Shown here: in pieces, positions 43,984 to 55,163 of the stretch | How the letters are laid out: each line of letters begins with the position of its first letter | Numbering within the stretch: position 1 is the stretch's first letter | Assembly: GCA_951804985.1 (NCBI GenBank) | Contig: OX638135.1 | Location: forward strand, 11,446,058 to 11,510,057 | Reading direction: 5' to 3' | DNA from: Dryomyza anilis | Lineage: Eukaryota > Arthropoda > Insecta > Diptera > Dryomyzidae | Length of the DNA: 64,000 nucleotides | Notes under the pieces: generated by a model | Database searches by the model: none | What the model saw: the letters and a program-made list of their open reading frames with translations, nothing else | Told to the model about the DNA's origin: nothing | Made by a program: the position numbers and the translations under genes

Positions 43984-44229
43984 TGTTGAGGAATCAAGTT
44001 GAACTAAATATGCTTTATGTTTTATACTTTGTATTTATACTTTGATTTGTATTCTATATTGTTTGTTTCAAATATTACATTGAAAATAATATTTTTCTTT
44101 GTCAAGAAATACTTTTGATAACGAACACATCGTTCGAATAACTTATAGTTTAATAGGTTATGGTCTCAGAGCTCCAAGTCAAGAGACTCTGAATTAATTT
44201 AAATTAAAAATAGCAACAAGCTTGTTGAT

Positions 44230-45156
44230 GGCGGGTAGGATTCCAATTTTCAATGGAAACAATTTTTCTATTTGGAAGCGCTTCTGGGGCGTTACTATGT
44301 ATCGTGATTCAAAAGTCAATGCGATACGAAAGTCAATTTAAATCGAAGAACAAAGCGTTACGAAGGCAAATTCATACAATCTAACGGAATTGAAAAGGTG
44401 TTGTCACTTTGTGAATTTGAATACGAAAGTTCCAAATTTAAATGCGAAAGTTTATTATTTATTATTTTTTATTATTTATTAGAATGCGAGTAATATCACA
44501 TTCGAATCGCATTACAGAGTAACCCCCCTGCACAAGAGTCGACTTCTGAAAATTGTAAAAGGACAAACACAGGTACCGGCAGAACTTCTCGAACGAGAGA
44601 ATTGAAACGAGAAAGATCAGGATGTAAGAGCCGACATCCTAATGGCACTGGCGCCGAAGATTATGGGATTTTCAACATCAAAGGAAATCTGGGACTTTTT
44701 GGAGGCAACGTATCAACACAAGTCAACGAGACAGAAGGCGGAGCTTTAGTTATCATCATGTTGGATGGGCTGACAGAAAATTTCAAGGAAGTCAAGACGG
44801 CGTTTAACACTGCAAATGAATTTCCATCACTGAACACACTGAAATCGCGTTTATTGGAATTTGGAAACAAGCGTTTAAATTGTGAGCACAGCAACGATAC
44901 GATGAAGGCAACAGTAATGGTAAATCGCATTATCAAGGTCAAGGTATATACAAATCTATTACGTGTTATAAATGTGGGAAATCTAGATATATGGCTAAAA
45001 ATTGTAAAACTGGAGATAACCATTGGAGCAAACATGGTTAGCTCCAGCGGATTTGTAGTTTCACAAACCACGAATAGTTCTTTGAACATATTGACAGAGA
45101 ATACGTGGGAACAGTGCAGCTCGCAGACCAAAAGCAGTTACCCTTTGAGGGAATAG
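44230..45156 (+). pseudogene. Copia Gag remnant
   Basis: Begins MAGRIPIFNGNNFSIWKR near 44228, a typical copia capsid start. After breaks it continues with ELVIIMLDGLTENFKEVK, FPSLNTLKSRLLEFG and a CYKCGKSRYMAKNC knuckle in another frame (near 44965-45005). Several frameshifts and deletions. Confidence 0.75.
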
Positions 45157-45329
45157 GCACTGTTTCGTTGGACATTAAAGTAAAAAATGAGGTGAAAGAA
45201 GTTAAACTGTCCCTGGATTAAGATCTAATTTGATAAACACTAGTAAGACGACTGACAATGAATGCTTTGTAGAAATGAAAAACTCTTCTGGCAAAATAAT
45301 TAGAAATGGCGAAATTTTACTGGAGGTTC

Positions 45330-45730
45330 GAAATACGGCCTTTATGTGGCCAATATAGCGGAAAAGCATGGTTGCAATGCAGTTAATATCAAGTTAGATC
45401 ATATTGAGCTGTGGCATATGAGGTATGGTCATTTAAATATCAACTCGCCAAGAATGCTTAAGAGTAAGCATATGGTAAATGGATCGCTTGATACAGCAGA
45501 TATCAAATGCGTTGCTTGTATTAGAGGAAAGCATAAGCGAGATTCGTTTCCTAAAAAGTACGAAAAATCATCGAAAGCAGTATTAGTACTAGTGCACACA
45601 GATTTATGCGGACATATGAGGACAGATGTCCGACAAATTTGAATTCCCACAAGACACCAGAGGAGCATTGGTCTGGAAAAGTTCCAGACATATCGTATTT
45701 TCGGCAGATTGGTAGCAAACAGAACTGCGA
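45330..45730 (+). pseudogene. Copia integrase N-terminal zinc finger and core remnant
   Basis: Encodes ELWHMRYGHLNINSPRML (the HH pair), KCVACIRGKHKRDSFPKK (the CC pair) and VLVHTDLCGHM (first catalytic Asp). A large deletion joins this to TPEEHWSGKVPDISYF, a motif near the end of copia integrases. The DDE core is largely missing. Confidence 0.8.
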
Positions 45731-45859
45731 GCACAAACACGATTATAGTGAAGAAAGTACAGAATTCGAATGGTTTGAGGAAGCTGATATAAAGCGATCT
45801 GACTCAGGGCAGAGTATGAAGAAGAGCCTCCTCAGGAGACAAAAATTTGCTACAATCAA

Positions 45860-47430
45860 GTACACTGAAAAACCAATTAAGTGAAAGCAAACAACAGCCA
45901 AATGCATTTGATTCAATCAAGTCTCGACTCAGATCATGGAATTTCAAGGGTCAAGATGTCGCTCAAATGTCAATGGAAGATGATATAAAAACTTTGAAGG
46001 ACATCATGAAGCACAGAAAGATTAATGGTAAGAAGCGATACAGTGTGAGTACGATTTTTTAATCAAAAACGAGACATGAGAGTTAGCAAATCTACCAGAA
46101 GGTAGAAGTACTGTCGGTTGTAAATGAGTGTTTACAACAAAATATTGACCAAATGGAACCATTGAAAGACGTAAAGCTCGTCTTGTTGCAAAGGGCTATT
46201 CTCAGAAGTATGGCATCGACTACATGGACACGTTCGCTCCTGTAGTTTGTAGCTGTTGAGAATGATATAAAATTGAAGTAGTTAGATGTATCAACTGCAT
46301 TCATAAATGGTAATATAGATGAAGAGCTTTATATGAATCAACCGGAACATTTTGTTAAGAATAGATTGCATAAGAAGGTCTGTAAACTATCTACGGGCTC
46401 AAACAAGCTGGAAGGCAGTGGTACAAAAAGATAGATTTAGTCACGAAAAAGTTTGTATTACAAAAATCAAATCATGACCAATACATTTACTATATGCGAA
46501 ATAATGAGAATATAAAGATTGTCGTCTTGTATGTTGACGATATTGTTATTGCCTACAATGATAATAACACAATAGATAAATTTGTGAAAACCTTGCGAAT
46601 AAATTTTGAGATACAAAACGAGAATCAACCTAAAAATTGTGTTGAGGATAAACATTCACGAGAATGAACTATCAATTTCACAACCTGGATATATAATAAA
46701 TTTGGTGAATAAGTACGGATTGCTGAATTCAAAAGCAACTAAACTCCCAATGGAGTCAAAGATTTTTTTGGAGAAGGAACCAAAAATAGTTGGTGAACTA
46801 AAAAGGTTGAACAAGTTAAATTCCAGGTACTTATAGGATCATTGCCTGACCTTGCAATATACAGTGTGAACATGTTATCGCAATCCGCGGAATCAACATT
46901 GAAATGCAGCACTTCAATTTGTCAATTATCTTGAAACAACAAGAGATACTGTACTGAAATATCAAAAAACAGGATTGCCTTTGACGGGATTTGTGGATGC
47001 GAATTGGGTACAGTACGTTAATGATCGTAAGTCTCAATCTGGAGTTTGCTTCATTTCACCTAGTGCTGCAGTTACATGGGAGTCACGAACATAAAGTGCC
47101 GGATTATGTTGCATTGGCCGATGCAGCTAAAGAGGCTATGTATCTAGGATACCTGCTGCAGTAACATACTAAATACCAATGACGATTTTCGGAGATGCAC
47201 AGAGCGCACAACATATGTCTAAATTTGAGGCTCATCATTCAAGGACCAAGCAAATCGACTACAAATAACATTTTATTAGAGACGCAGTTGAGAAAAATAT
47301 CGTTCATCTGATATATGTCCCAACGAATAAATTGCCTGCGGATTCATTGACAAAACCAGTACCCAAAGCAAAACACTACTTTTGTTGCAGTCATTTTGGA
47401 ATGAATTTTCAATCTGGATCAATTTCAGGA
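45860..47430 (+). pseudogene. Copia reverse transcriptase and RNase H remnant
   Basis: Fragments in all three frames: [20 protein letters not shown] (near 46167), LDVSTAFINGNIDEELYM (near 46282), VVLYVDDIVIA (46521-46553, catalytic YVDD), then RNase H TGFVDANWVQYVNDRKSQSG (near 46985) and the C-terminal HLIYVPTNKLPADSLTKP (near 47306). The order and spacing are those of copia Pol with internal losses. Confidence 0.85.
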
Positions 47431-47599
47431 GGCGTGTTGAGGAATCAAGTTGAACTAAATTGAAATATGCTTTATGTTTTATACTTTGATTTGTAATCTA
47501 TATTGTTTGTTTCAAATGTTACACTGAAAATAATATTTATCTTTGTCAATATATACTTTTGATAACAAACACATCGTTCGAATAACTTATAGTTTAATA

Positions 47600-47675
47600 A
47601 GACGCATGACAACCAACAGACGCATGACAAAAAGCAAACGCATGAAAACATACAGACGCATGGCACCACACTACA
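47600..47675. repeat. Degenerate tandem repeat at the copia target site
   Basis: About four units of 16-20 bases with the core AGACGCATGACA. A related GCATGGCAACAAACAGAC lies just left of the copia 5' LTR, so copia inserted within this array. Confidence 0.6.
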
Positions 47676-48552
47676 GCCATCCAGTGGACAACAACAATAA
47701 CGAGTTTTCTTTGTTGTACAAAAAATTTCCCGCCAAAAATTCTATGAAAACCTTTGAAGCTGCTTTATTCGTATTTTTATTGTTGTTGTACTTTCAAACG
47801 AATCAGTGAAAAAAAAAAACAAAAACTCAAAAAGTAATATCAGCCAAATGAGGTACATATATTTTTTTTTTTTTTTGGTTTTTTGAGTTAAATGAAATAA
47901 TGCACATTGAACTTAGCTTAAGAAAAATTTCATGATTTTACAATGAACAGAAAACTATGCATAAAAGTAAAAAAAAATAATAATGTTAAATTTCAATGCA
48001 TATGCACAATGCATATGCACAATGCATATGCACAATGCAACGCACTAGCGTAGCGAAGAAAAGAGAAACAACATTGTTTTGTCTATTTTATCTTTGGAGT
48101 TGCGTATGCATGTATTCAATTTACCGCTTCAAAAGTGCTTCACAGATCTTATTTTTGAAGATGCGTATATTCTTCAGCCTTGAAAAACAAGAAAAATAAA
48201 AACACACATCTTCATTAATGCTCACGTTCATTAATATTTTTCGCGCTTTGCATTGTTACTTGTTGTACAATATTTAGTAATATTTTGAATTATTTTGAAT
48301 TTCGTTATTACTTTGAAAACATAATAAATACATTAAAATGATCTCAAAAACTAGATTCAATTTGATATAACTGATACCATTTTAGATATCAGAGATACAT
48401 ATTTATTCAGGAATTATTGCAAATTTAACTGTAGAAATAAATAAAAATTTAGAAAATTATTTTTTAAAATATGATGCCATCAAAATACTTCAAATTCGGC
48501 ATGAACATTTATGTTAATTCAATCAAAATACAAGATTTTTTTCAGAGGTCGA
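47676..48552. other. AT-rich interval with a 13-bp tandem repeat
   Basis: Contains a T run at 47862-47878 and three and a half copies of AATGCATATGCAC at 47995-48038. The end (48430-48540) resembles 50700-50800 (GTAGAAATAAATAAAAATTT), part of the F-related repeat. No gene seen. Confidence 0.55.
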
Positions 48553-48949
48553 CAAAAATAAAAACCAATTGGGAACCACAAGACGTTTCGTAAGAAAACA
48601 TTATTTTCGTGTATTTGAGCATGATGTCAATATATATTTGACCAAAAAAGTTTATATAAGCACGTATACAGTAATATTTACGTATACAGTAATATTTATC
48701 GATTTCACCAATTTTTTCGCACATACAGCGTAGGTATATAAGTAATCTAAATTAATAGTTTCATTTATCTAACTCATCAATTTATTAAGTAGTAGGGATT
48801 TCAACAGACAGATAGACGGACATCACTAAATCGACTCAGGAGGTCATGCTGATCAAGAATATATATACTTTTCCATACCGCAGATGCTTCCTTCTCGGTG
48901 TTCGGCGTACCAAACTGAAAATACCCTTTCACTCTTAGTGTAGTGTATA
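48553..48949 (-). mobile_element. Helentron, 3'-truncated
   Basis: On the minus strand it runs from TATACACTACACTAAGAGTG through the core and a short GTCTATCTGTCTG tract to the ACTTGTGGTTCCC region. The subterminal repeat and hairpin end are missing. Confidence 0.75.
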
Positions 48950-49033
48950 CAAATTGGTCACTGCATATATCAATAATCTCCATCAGTTGCCAAAATTTCA
49001 TTGAAATCGGAAAGGTAAAATCTCAAATTTTAT

Positions 49034-49190
49034 TATACCCTACACTAAGAGTGAAAGGGTACATTCAGTTTGGTACGCCGTTTGTAACACCCAGAAGGAA
49101 GCATCTCCGGTATGGAAAAGTATATATATTCTTGATCAGCATGACCTCCTGAGTCGATTTAGCGATGTCCGTCTGTCCGTCTGTCTGTCC

Positions 49191-49224
<34 letters not shown>

Positions 49225-49589
49225 TGAAATCCCTACTACTTTTAAAATTGAAGAGCTAGATAAATGAAACTAATAACTTAGATTACTAATATACCTACGC
49301 TCTATGTGCGAACTTGGCGAGATCGGTCCATTGTGACCTATGATCCGACCACTTATGTTCAAATACCTCATATAAAATGTACATATAAAGATCAATTTTT
49401 ATATATACGTGCTTAGGTAAACTTTTTTGGTCAAATATATATTGACATCATGCTCAAATACATGATAATAATGTTACCCTTTCACTCTTAGTGTAGGGTA
49501 TAAAAATCGCGATATTATTATGTAAATTTTTTATACCCTACACTAAGAGTGAAAGTGTATATTCAGTTTGGTACGCCGTTTGTAACACC
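49034..49589. mobile_element. Cluster of three Helentron 5'-end pieces in alternating orientation
   Basis: 49034-49475 (+) is a Helentron lacking its 3' end. It abuts 49476-49502, an inverted 5' terminus (ACCCTTTCACTCTTAGTGTA). After 29 bases, 49532-49589 (+) is a third 5' terminus ending at TTTGTAACACC. The sequence before 49034 (48950-49033) resembles part of the F repeat. Confidence 0.8.
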
Positions 49590-49760
49590 TATCTTATACA
49601 TATAATAAATATATGTGTTGGTTTGTTTTTTTGTTTGTTCCTCTTCTTGAATGAAAGTCTATATATATGGGCGGGATTGGAGAAAGGGGCGTGGCACCAC
49701 CGATACAGCCTAAACTTTCAAAACGATATAACTTTCACTTGCACCAGCTACGAGCATGAG
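49590..49760. other. Unassigned sequence
   Basis: Contains GGGCGGGATTGGAGAAAGGGGCGTGGC, unusually GC-rich for this window, followed by AAAACGATATAACTTTCACTTG. Resembles the interior of dispersed fly repeats but not assigned. Confidence 0.35.
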
Positions 49761-50290
49761 ACAAAAAACTCAAATACAAAAAAATATAAAAGCAATAAGA
49801 CAAAAACAAAAGCACAATTCAAAAGCAAAAACACAAAAAGAAATTCATAAACTCTAAATTAAAAGCATAAACAAAAAAAAAACGCACAAAACAAAAGCAA
49901 AAACCAAATTAAAAACAAGCAAAACCAAAATTCAAACTAAAACAAAAAGGAAAAGGAAAGCAAAAACAAAAACAAAAACAGAAACGGAAAAGGTAAAAAA
50001 AACAAGAACATTTAATAACAAAACCCAAAAATTAAAAGTATAAATAGAAAAACTACAACAATACACAAAAGCGAAAAAAAAAGAAATTGCAAAACAAGCT
50101 AAAACACAAAGCCAAAAGCGGAACTAAAGCAAAACTTAAAAACACAAAGGCCGAACTAAATCAATAACAAAAAGCAAACAAAAACAGAAAGGCCAAACTA
50201 ATGTTAAAACAAAATCAAAACAAAAAAACAAAAACAAAAATACAAAAAAACACAAAAGCAAAATTCTAAGTAATCAGAAACACAAAACCA
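49760..50290. repeat. A-rich degenerate simple repeat (ACAAAAGCAAAA-like)
   Basis: About 530 bases composed almost entirely of A with regularly spaced C and G, in units such as CACAAAAGCAAAAAC. A similar tract lies at 55970-56160. No coding value. Confidence 0.85.
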
Positions 50291-50299
50291 AAAGCTAAA

Positions 50300-50692
50300 C
50301 TTCTTTCATCGTAAATGGTCCTTACAACCATGGCACAGTCGGATGAAGCCCAATTCTAGCTGAACAAAATTAAAGGAAAGAGGAGGTAGTGTCGGTGAAT
50401 ATTTGTTTTGAATTTTCCAATATCAAAAATGTCAGGAAAATGTCAGGATTGTTCCACAAACGAAACGTGCGATTGAAGAACGAATTCTCTCTATAATGCG
50501 TGGTTCTGTTGATAGCCGAGTGGACTACGAAGGGGTGGGCTTGGTTCGATGACCAATAGAATGAGAGAACACACGACCTGGTGGAATCAGGCCATGTATT
50601 TCTCTCGAGCACTTCCATTGCAATACCTATAAAACAGGCTTACACACCCTACGGTCCTTCGGTGCTCAAGAGAGCCAATAGAGGATGAAATA
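50300..50692 (-). pseudogene. LINE tails: RTE-like 3' fragment and CR1-group 3' fragment
   Basis: 50312-50358 has the RTE-like tail (AAATGGTCCTTACAACCATGG, inverse). 50376-50692 is the C-terminal coding end of the CR1-group LINE in minus orientation: NQAHPFVVHSAINRTTHYRE and SFFNRTFRLWNN, followed by a frame change. The left end lacks an A tail, and the right end is abrupt at GATGAAATATT. Confidence 0.75.
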
Positions 50693-51230
50693 TTCAGTAG
50701 AAATAAATAAAAATTTGGAAAATTAATTTTTAAAATACGATGCGATCAAAATACCATCTTGAAATTTGGCATGAACATTTATATTAAATCAAGCAAAATA
50801 AGTGTTTTTTTTTAAAATTTTAAATAGGGTACTTTTAAGGACATCAATTTTGAAGTGCAAGGATAGTTACCACGCGCCACATGTTCAAGTTTAGAAGTTA
50901 TAACCCAATTGCTCTAAAAGCTTGTTCTTTAAAACGAGCCATCAACGGAGTTTCTAGCATTTCTATTTTAAGAGATATTGAAATATATACAACCATACAA
51001 AAGTGATTTTTGGCCCATTTTTTTCAACTTTGAACCTCTGTCTCTAGAAGTAGTGGGCGAAAAAAATTAATCAATGCATATCTCGATACCCTTTCCAAAT
51101 TTCATTAAAAAAAAATTGATCAATGCATATCTCGATACCCTTTATCAGTTGCCCAAATTTCATTTAAATCCAAAAAGGTGTTTTCCAATCGCTGGTCGAT
51201 TTGCTGTGGAATGGCCCGTATATAGCTATT
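50693..51230. repeat. F repeat copy, larger
   Basis: Contains CATCAACGGAGTTTCTAGCA and TTTTAAGAGATATTGAAATAT, and further right TGCATATCTCGATACCCTTT twice (51077 and 51125) and TCGCTGGTCGATTTGCTGTG, which is the inverse of 2540-2560. The duplicated 50-base stretch at 51065-51145 is a small local direct repeat. Confidence 0.6.
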
Positions 51231-51685
51231 TTGGCAATAGAAACAACTATTCCAATAATTGTTCTGATCGTTCAACTTCTAAGTCCACTTCCTATAATCC
51301 TTTTTAAGAATATGAGATAAATCAGAACTTAATCATCATTTAAATATACAATTTGGTGAATGTCGCTATTTTGGCAATTATAACGATTGATCAACTTCTA
51401 AGTTAGCCGTTACACATTTGTTAAAATCTCATACGAATAGTTTTTTTTATAATAGTTATTTAAGCTCTTGTATGAGAGCTACCATAATAAAATAATAGTT
51501 AATAGTTAATTGTTGTATAAAATAAAAGCATAATCCAATTTCAATATAAATTCATTCAAGTTATATCAGAGACAGAAAATTTTCCAATTTTTTTTTGTAT
51601 AAAAGTCATTGTGAAGGAATAATGCTACAACAAAACCAACAGTACGATTAGAAAGGATTTGACGACTTTTCATTTATGGCATTTT
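51231..51685. other. Unassigned AT-rich interval
   Basis: No gene or clear repeat recognised. TAGCTATTTTGGCAAT at the start partly recurs at 51361 (GTCGCTATTTTGGCAATT). Confidence 0.45.
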
Positions 51686-52695
51686 TATACCCTACACTAA
51701 GAGTGAAAGGGTATATTCAGTTTGGTACGCCGTTTGTAACACCCAGAAGGAAGCATCTCCGGTATGGAAAAGTATATATATTCTTGATCAGCATGACCTC
51801 CTGAGTCGATTTAGCGATGTCCGTCTGTCCGTCTGTCCGTCTGTCTGTCTGTCTGTCTGTTGAAAACCCTACTACTTTTAAAATTGAAAAGCTAGATAAA
51901 TGAAAGTTATAACTTAGATTACTAATATACCTACGCTGTATGTGTATTGGCGAGATCGGTCCATTGTGACCTATGATCCGACCACTTATGTTCAAATACC
52001 TCATATAAAATGTACATATAAAGATCAATTTTTATCTATACGTGCTTAGGAAAACTTTTTTGGTCAAATATATATTGATATCATGCTCAAATACATGATA
52101 ATAATGTTTTCCGGCGAAAAGACTTGTGGTTCACAAAAAAAAAAATCGAAATTCGGTATACCTACCCATTTGTAAATATGGGTATCAAATGAAAGAAAAA
52201 TCTTCAGGGATGGAAAGTTTGTAGTTATTTTCAGGATTCGTATACCATGGTGACCTATATATCACTTTGAATGGTAACCACACATATGTGTAGGGTATTT
52301 ATAGTCGGCTTAGACCGACTATTTGGACTGCGAGCCGAAAGGTCCCCGGTTCAAGCCTGGACTGGGGCTAACATAACAACATCTTTTCATAGAAACATTT
52401 TTCTATACCGCGCTACCTCTCGGCAGTAAATGGCAAACCTACGAGAGTAAAAATTGCCTATGAAAAGCTCTCACCCGCCGTTCGGATTCGGCAATAAACT
52501 GTAGGTCCCACCACTTTGAGTACAAATATAACACGCACAGCTCAAAATGGTGAGAGAGCTCGGCCTAAGTTCTTATAGAGCTGTAGTGCCAAACTATTAT
52601 TATTATTATTAGACCGACTATAATTTTGATAATTCTAACTATCATAATTACACCTACTTTAAAATTTCCCATGTGATCTAACCTTCCCAACTGGT
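51686..52695 (+). mobile_element. Helentron interrupted by a SINE
   Basis: 5' end TATACCCTACAC, GTCY tract near 51820-51860, 3' end CCCAACTGGT at 52695. The SINE sits at the 3' hairpin and duplicates TTAGACCGACTAT. Confidence 0.88.
52323..52608 (+). mobile_element. tRNA-derived SINE, 5'-truncated, with 13-bp target duplication
   Basis: Starts TTGGACTGCGAGCCGAAAGG, so the A-box is lost, but it retains GGTTCAAGCCTGG (B-box) and ends in (ATT)5. TTAGACCGACTAT is on both sides (52310-52322 and 52609-52621). Same family as 40342-40645. The 5' truncation with a perfect target duplication points to LINE-type integration. Confidence 0.92.
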
Positions 52696-52769
52696 TTTAT
52701 TTTAGGATTTTTAAATTTAAAAATCTTTAATAACAATTATTTTTGAAAATCATTAATAATTATTATTTT

Positions 52770-52990
52770 AGATAAATATTTATAAAAGTCAAAAATAAAT
52801 ATTATTTTGGAGAAATATTTATAAAAGTCAAAAATAACTTTTATTATTGAGAAATATTTATAAAAGTCAAAAATAACTTTAATTTTTGAGAAATATTTAT
52901 AAAAGTCAAAAACAATTATTATTTTTGAGAAATATTTATAAAAGTCAAGATAACATTTATTTTTGAGAAATATTTAAAAAAGTCATTAAA
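52770..52990. repeat. Minisatellite, about 39-bp unit, six copies
   Basis: Units start GAGAAATATTTATAAAAGTC at about 52770, 52810, 52849, 52888, 52927 and 52963. The unit tails vary (AAAAATAACTTTTATT). Confidence 0.85.
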
Positions 52991-53189
52991 TGACCCTTAC
53001 CAAACAAAAGTGTAAATATACCACTTTTTTTTATCAAAATCTCAAAAATGCGGATCAAATGCGGATACAATACAGCTCAAATAATGCGGAAACAATCGAG
53101 ACAAACATTTTGACACCCAGAGGGGTAACCCCACTAATCTCTAAAATGGTCAAAACGAAGTAGTCAACGTAGAAATCACTGCCTACAAA

Positions 53190-53545
53190 TTGGATACAAT
53201 TCTTTATTCAAGTCGCTTAAATAAAATAAGCATCGTTTGGCCAGAAATGGAGCTGGTGACGTACCATACGTCACGGTGTTTAATTGAAACGCCTGTATCG
53301 GAGCTGTTGAATTTTCTCTCTATAAAAGTAGCTGAAATTTTTATCTGCCTCGTCAATTATTATTTGACGGTACATTTTAGTAATGTCAACAGTGATTGCG
53401 TATTTATTGAATCGAAAACATAACAACGTAGAGTCCAGCTCCTCTCGTATTGTCGGACCAACTAGCAAAATATCTTTCAATTAATTCTGTGTTGATGTCC
53501 GACATGACGCATCAAAAACTACCCGTAGTTTTGTAGTCGTACTGT
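53190..53545 (-). pseudogene. BEL/Pao retrotransposon reverse-transcriptase fragment
   Basis: Minus-strand frames give LRVVFDASCR, then ILLVGPTIREELDSTLLCFR, KYAITVDITKMYRQIIIDEA and, in another frame, GTSPAPFLAKRCL. This succession (VVFDAS, GPTI, DITKMYRQ, APFLA-RCL) is diagnostic of BEL/Pao reverse transcriptases. At least two frame changes. Flanks are not recognisable as LTRs, so it is an isolated remnant. Confidence 0.8.
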
Positions 53546-53682
53546 GTGGTCTAAGGACGCACTGATGCGGTATAAAATAGAGATGGGCGCGTGCCTGTAG
53601 GTGACACGCACGAGCTCGATCCCGAAGACTAAATTTACAGGCACGCACGAGAAACACAATAAAGCACGGAAAACATGACTTA

Positions 53683-55163
53683 CTTACTTAAATGGCCCTT
53701 ACACCCGTGGGTCGCTTTTGGCTGCTGAAATAAAGCCGCGCCAGTAGCTTCTGATTTGCGCGCGCTGACGCTAGTTAGAAATACCAAGAGTTGCCAGCTT
53801 GTCCGCATTTTTTTTAAATTAAGCAACGCTGAGGGCATGCCCCCTATACATGAAATGCATAATGTTGATCGTAAGAAGGGATGATAGGAGTGTTTTTCAA
53901 CCATTCGTTCGACATGACCTAGCCAGCGAAGCCGCTGGATGTTGATGCGTTTGACTATGTCAATGCCGTCGAATAACTCATACTGCTCATGGTTCATCCT
54001 GATTCGATACTCGTTAGCAAAGCAGATAGGGCCAAAGATTTTACGGAGAATCTTTCTCTCAAACACTCCCAGTACTCTCTCATCGGTGAGGTCAGCGGCC
54101 ATGTTTCTGCACCATAAAGTAGGACGGGCATGATAAGTGACTTGTAGAGCATTATTTTTGTTCGGCGAAAGAGGGCTCTACTTCTCAATTGACTACTGAG
54201 CCCAAAAAAGTACCTGTTGGCAAAAGTTATTCTCCGTTTATTCACCAGGCTGACGTCGTTGTTGCTGTTGATGCTGGATCCCAGATAGACGAAGTCCTTC
54301 ACAATGTCGAACTTGTGGGTGTCAAAATCAGCTTTTTGTCAAAGACGCACGGACTCTTTCCTGCCAATGATATCAATATCGTCGACATATGCGAGAAGCA
54401 TGACACTTTTGTTGAGCATAGTGCTGCTTTCACGGACTTCGTCAGCTCGAAGTATTTTCTCTCGGTTTTATAATCGACTATTGGGTGGTAGGTGTCGATT
54501 TGTTTTTCTAGGGTGTTTTCCTGAATTAGGCGCAATGTGAATATCTGGTCTATGGTGGACTGAAGCCGCATTGATAAGGTCCAATCAGTCTGTTGACGAT
54601 GGGTTTCAGTCTTTCACATAAAACGCTCGATAGAACGTTGTGTGCGATATTAAGTAGGCTGATCACCACGGTAGTTGGCGCAAATAGTAGAATCCCCTTT
54701 CTTAAGGATTGGGCAGAATACACTAAGGTTCCAGTCACTTGGCATGCATCATCCGACCATATTCTGCTTACGAGCTCGTACATGCTCTCTATTAGCTGGT
54801 CGCCTCCGGTCTTAAACAACTCAACAGGCAGGCCATCAGCCGAGCAATGGCTGTTCTGACCTCGTCATGGCCGGGTGGCGAAATCTCAATGTCGTCATCA
54901 AGTACTGGGGTTGCCGGGTTTACTTCTCTATCGGTGGAATTGCTGTTATCGTCACCGGTCAGCAGTTTAGAGAAGTGAGCCCTCCATATCTTCAGTGTGC
55001 TCTGGATATCTGTGACAAGATTCCCGTTCTCATCTTTAAAAGAAAAGGCTCCGGATTTTGAACCTCCGGCCAGGCGTCTTATTTCCTCGAAGAATTTTCG
55101 AGCCTCATTCCTGTCCCGATGCATCTTAATCTCTTCACAATCACATTTTTCTGCCTCTCTTTT
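53683..55163 (-). pseudogene. RTE-like LINE, reverse transcriptase and C-terminus, broken
   Basis: Right to left: EARKFFEEIRRLAGGSKSG (pre-RT), KTGGDQLIESMYELVSRIW, ISLLNIAHNVLSSVLCERLK, PQSTIDQIFTL-like RT motifs, DTYHPIVDYK, a deletion removing the YADD active site, then VKDFVYLGSSINSNNDVSL, KSLIMPVLLYGAETW, FERKILRKIFGPI and the LRWLGHVERM tail. It ends at 53683 with ACTTACTTACTTAAATGGCC (minus-strand GGCCATTTAAGTAAGT). Multiple frameshifts. A short CR1-group tail interrupts it at about 53812-53890 and a Helentron at 55164. Confidence 0.8.
53812..53890 (-). mobile_element. Very short 5'-truncated CR1-group LINE tail
   Basis: TTTTTTTTAAATTAAGCAACGC, then GGGCATGCCCCCTAT and GATCGTAAGAAGGGATGATAGG match the last 75 bases of the CR1-group LINE (20175-20255). 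It includes a short T run (its A tail) and lies inside the RTE-like C-terminal region. Confidence 0.8.

Larger units (their letters stand above)
43984..47599 (+). mobile_element. Copia-type LTR retrotransposon, decayed
   Basis: LTRs are at 43984-44155 (172 bases) and 47435-47599 (165 bases), both starting TGTTGAGGAATCAAGTTGAA and ending TTATAGTTTAATA. A primer-binding-like GGTTATGGTCTCAGAGC follows the 5' LTR, and a purine-rich TTCAGGAGGCG precedes the 3' LTR. Flanks AGACC/AGACG fit a 5-base target duplication with one change. The gag-pol order (protease, integrase, RT, RNase H) is that of Ty1/copia. LTR divergence and many stops show it is old. Confidence 0.9.

Noticed and set aside
50370..50618. 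A second host exon on the minus strand
   Set aside because: It is the C-terminal end of the CR1-group LINE.
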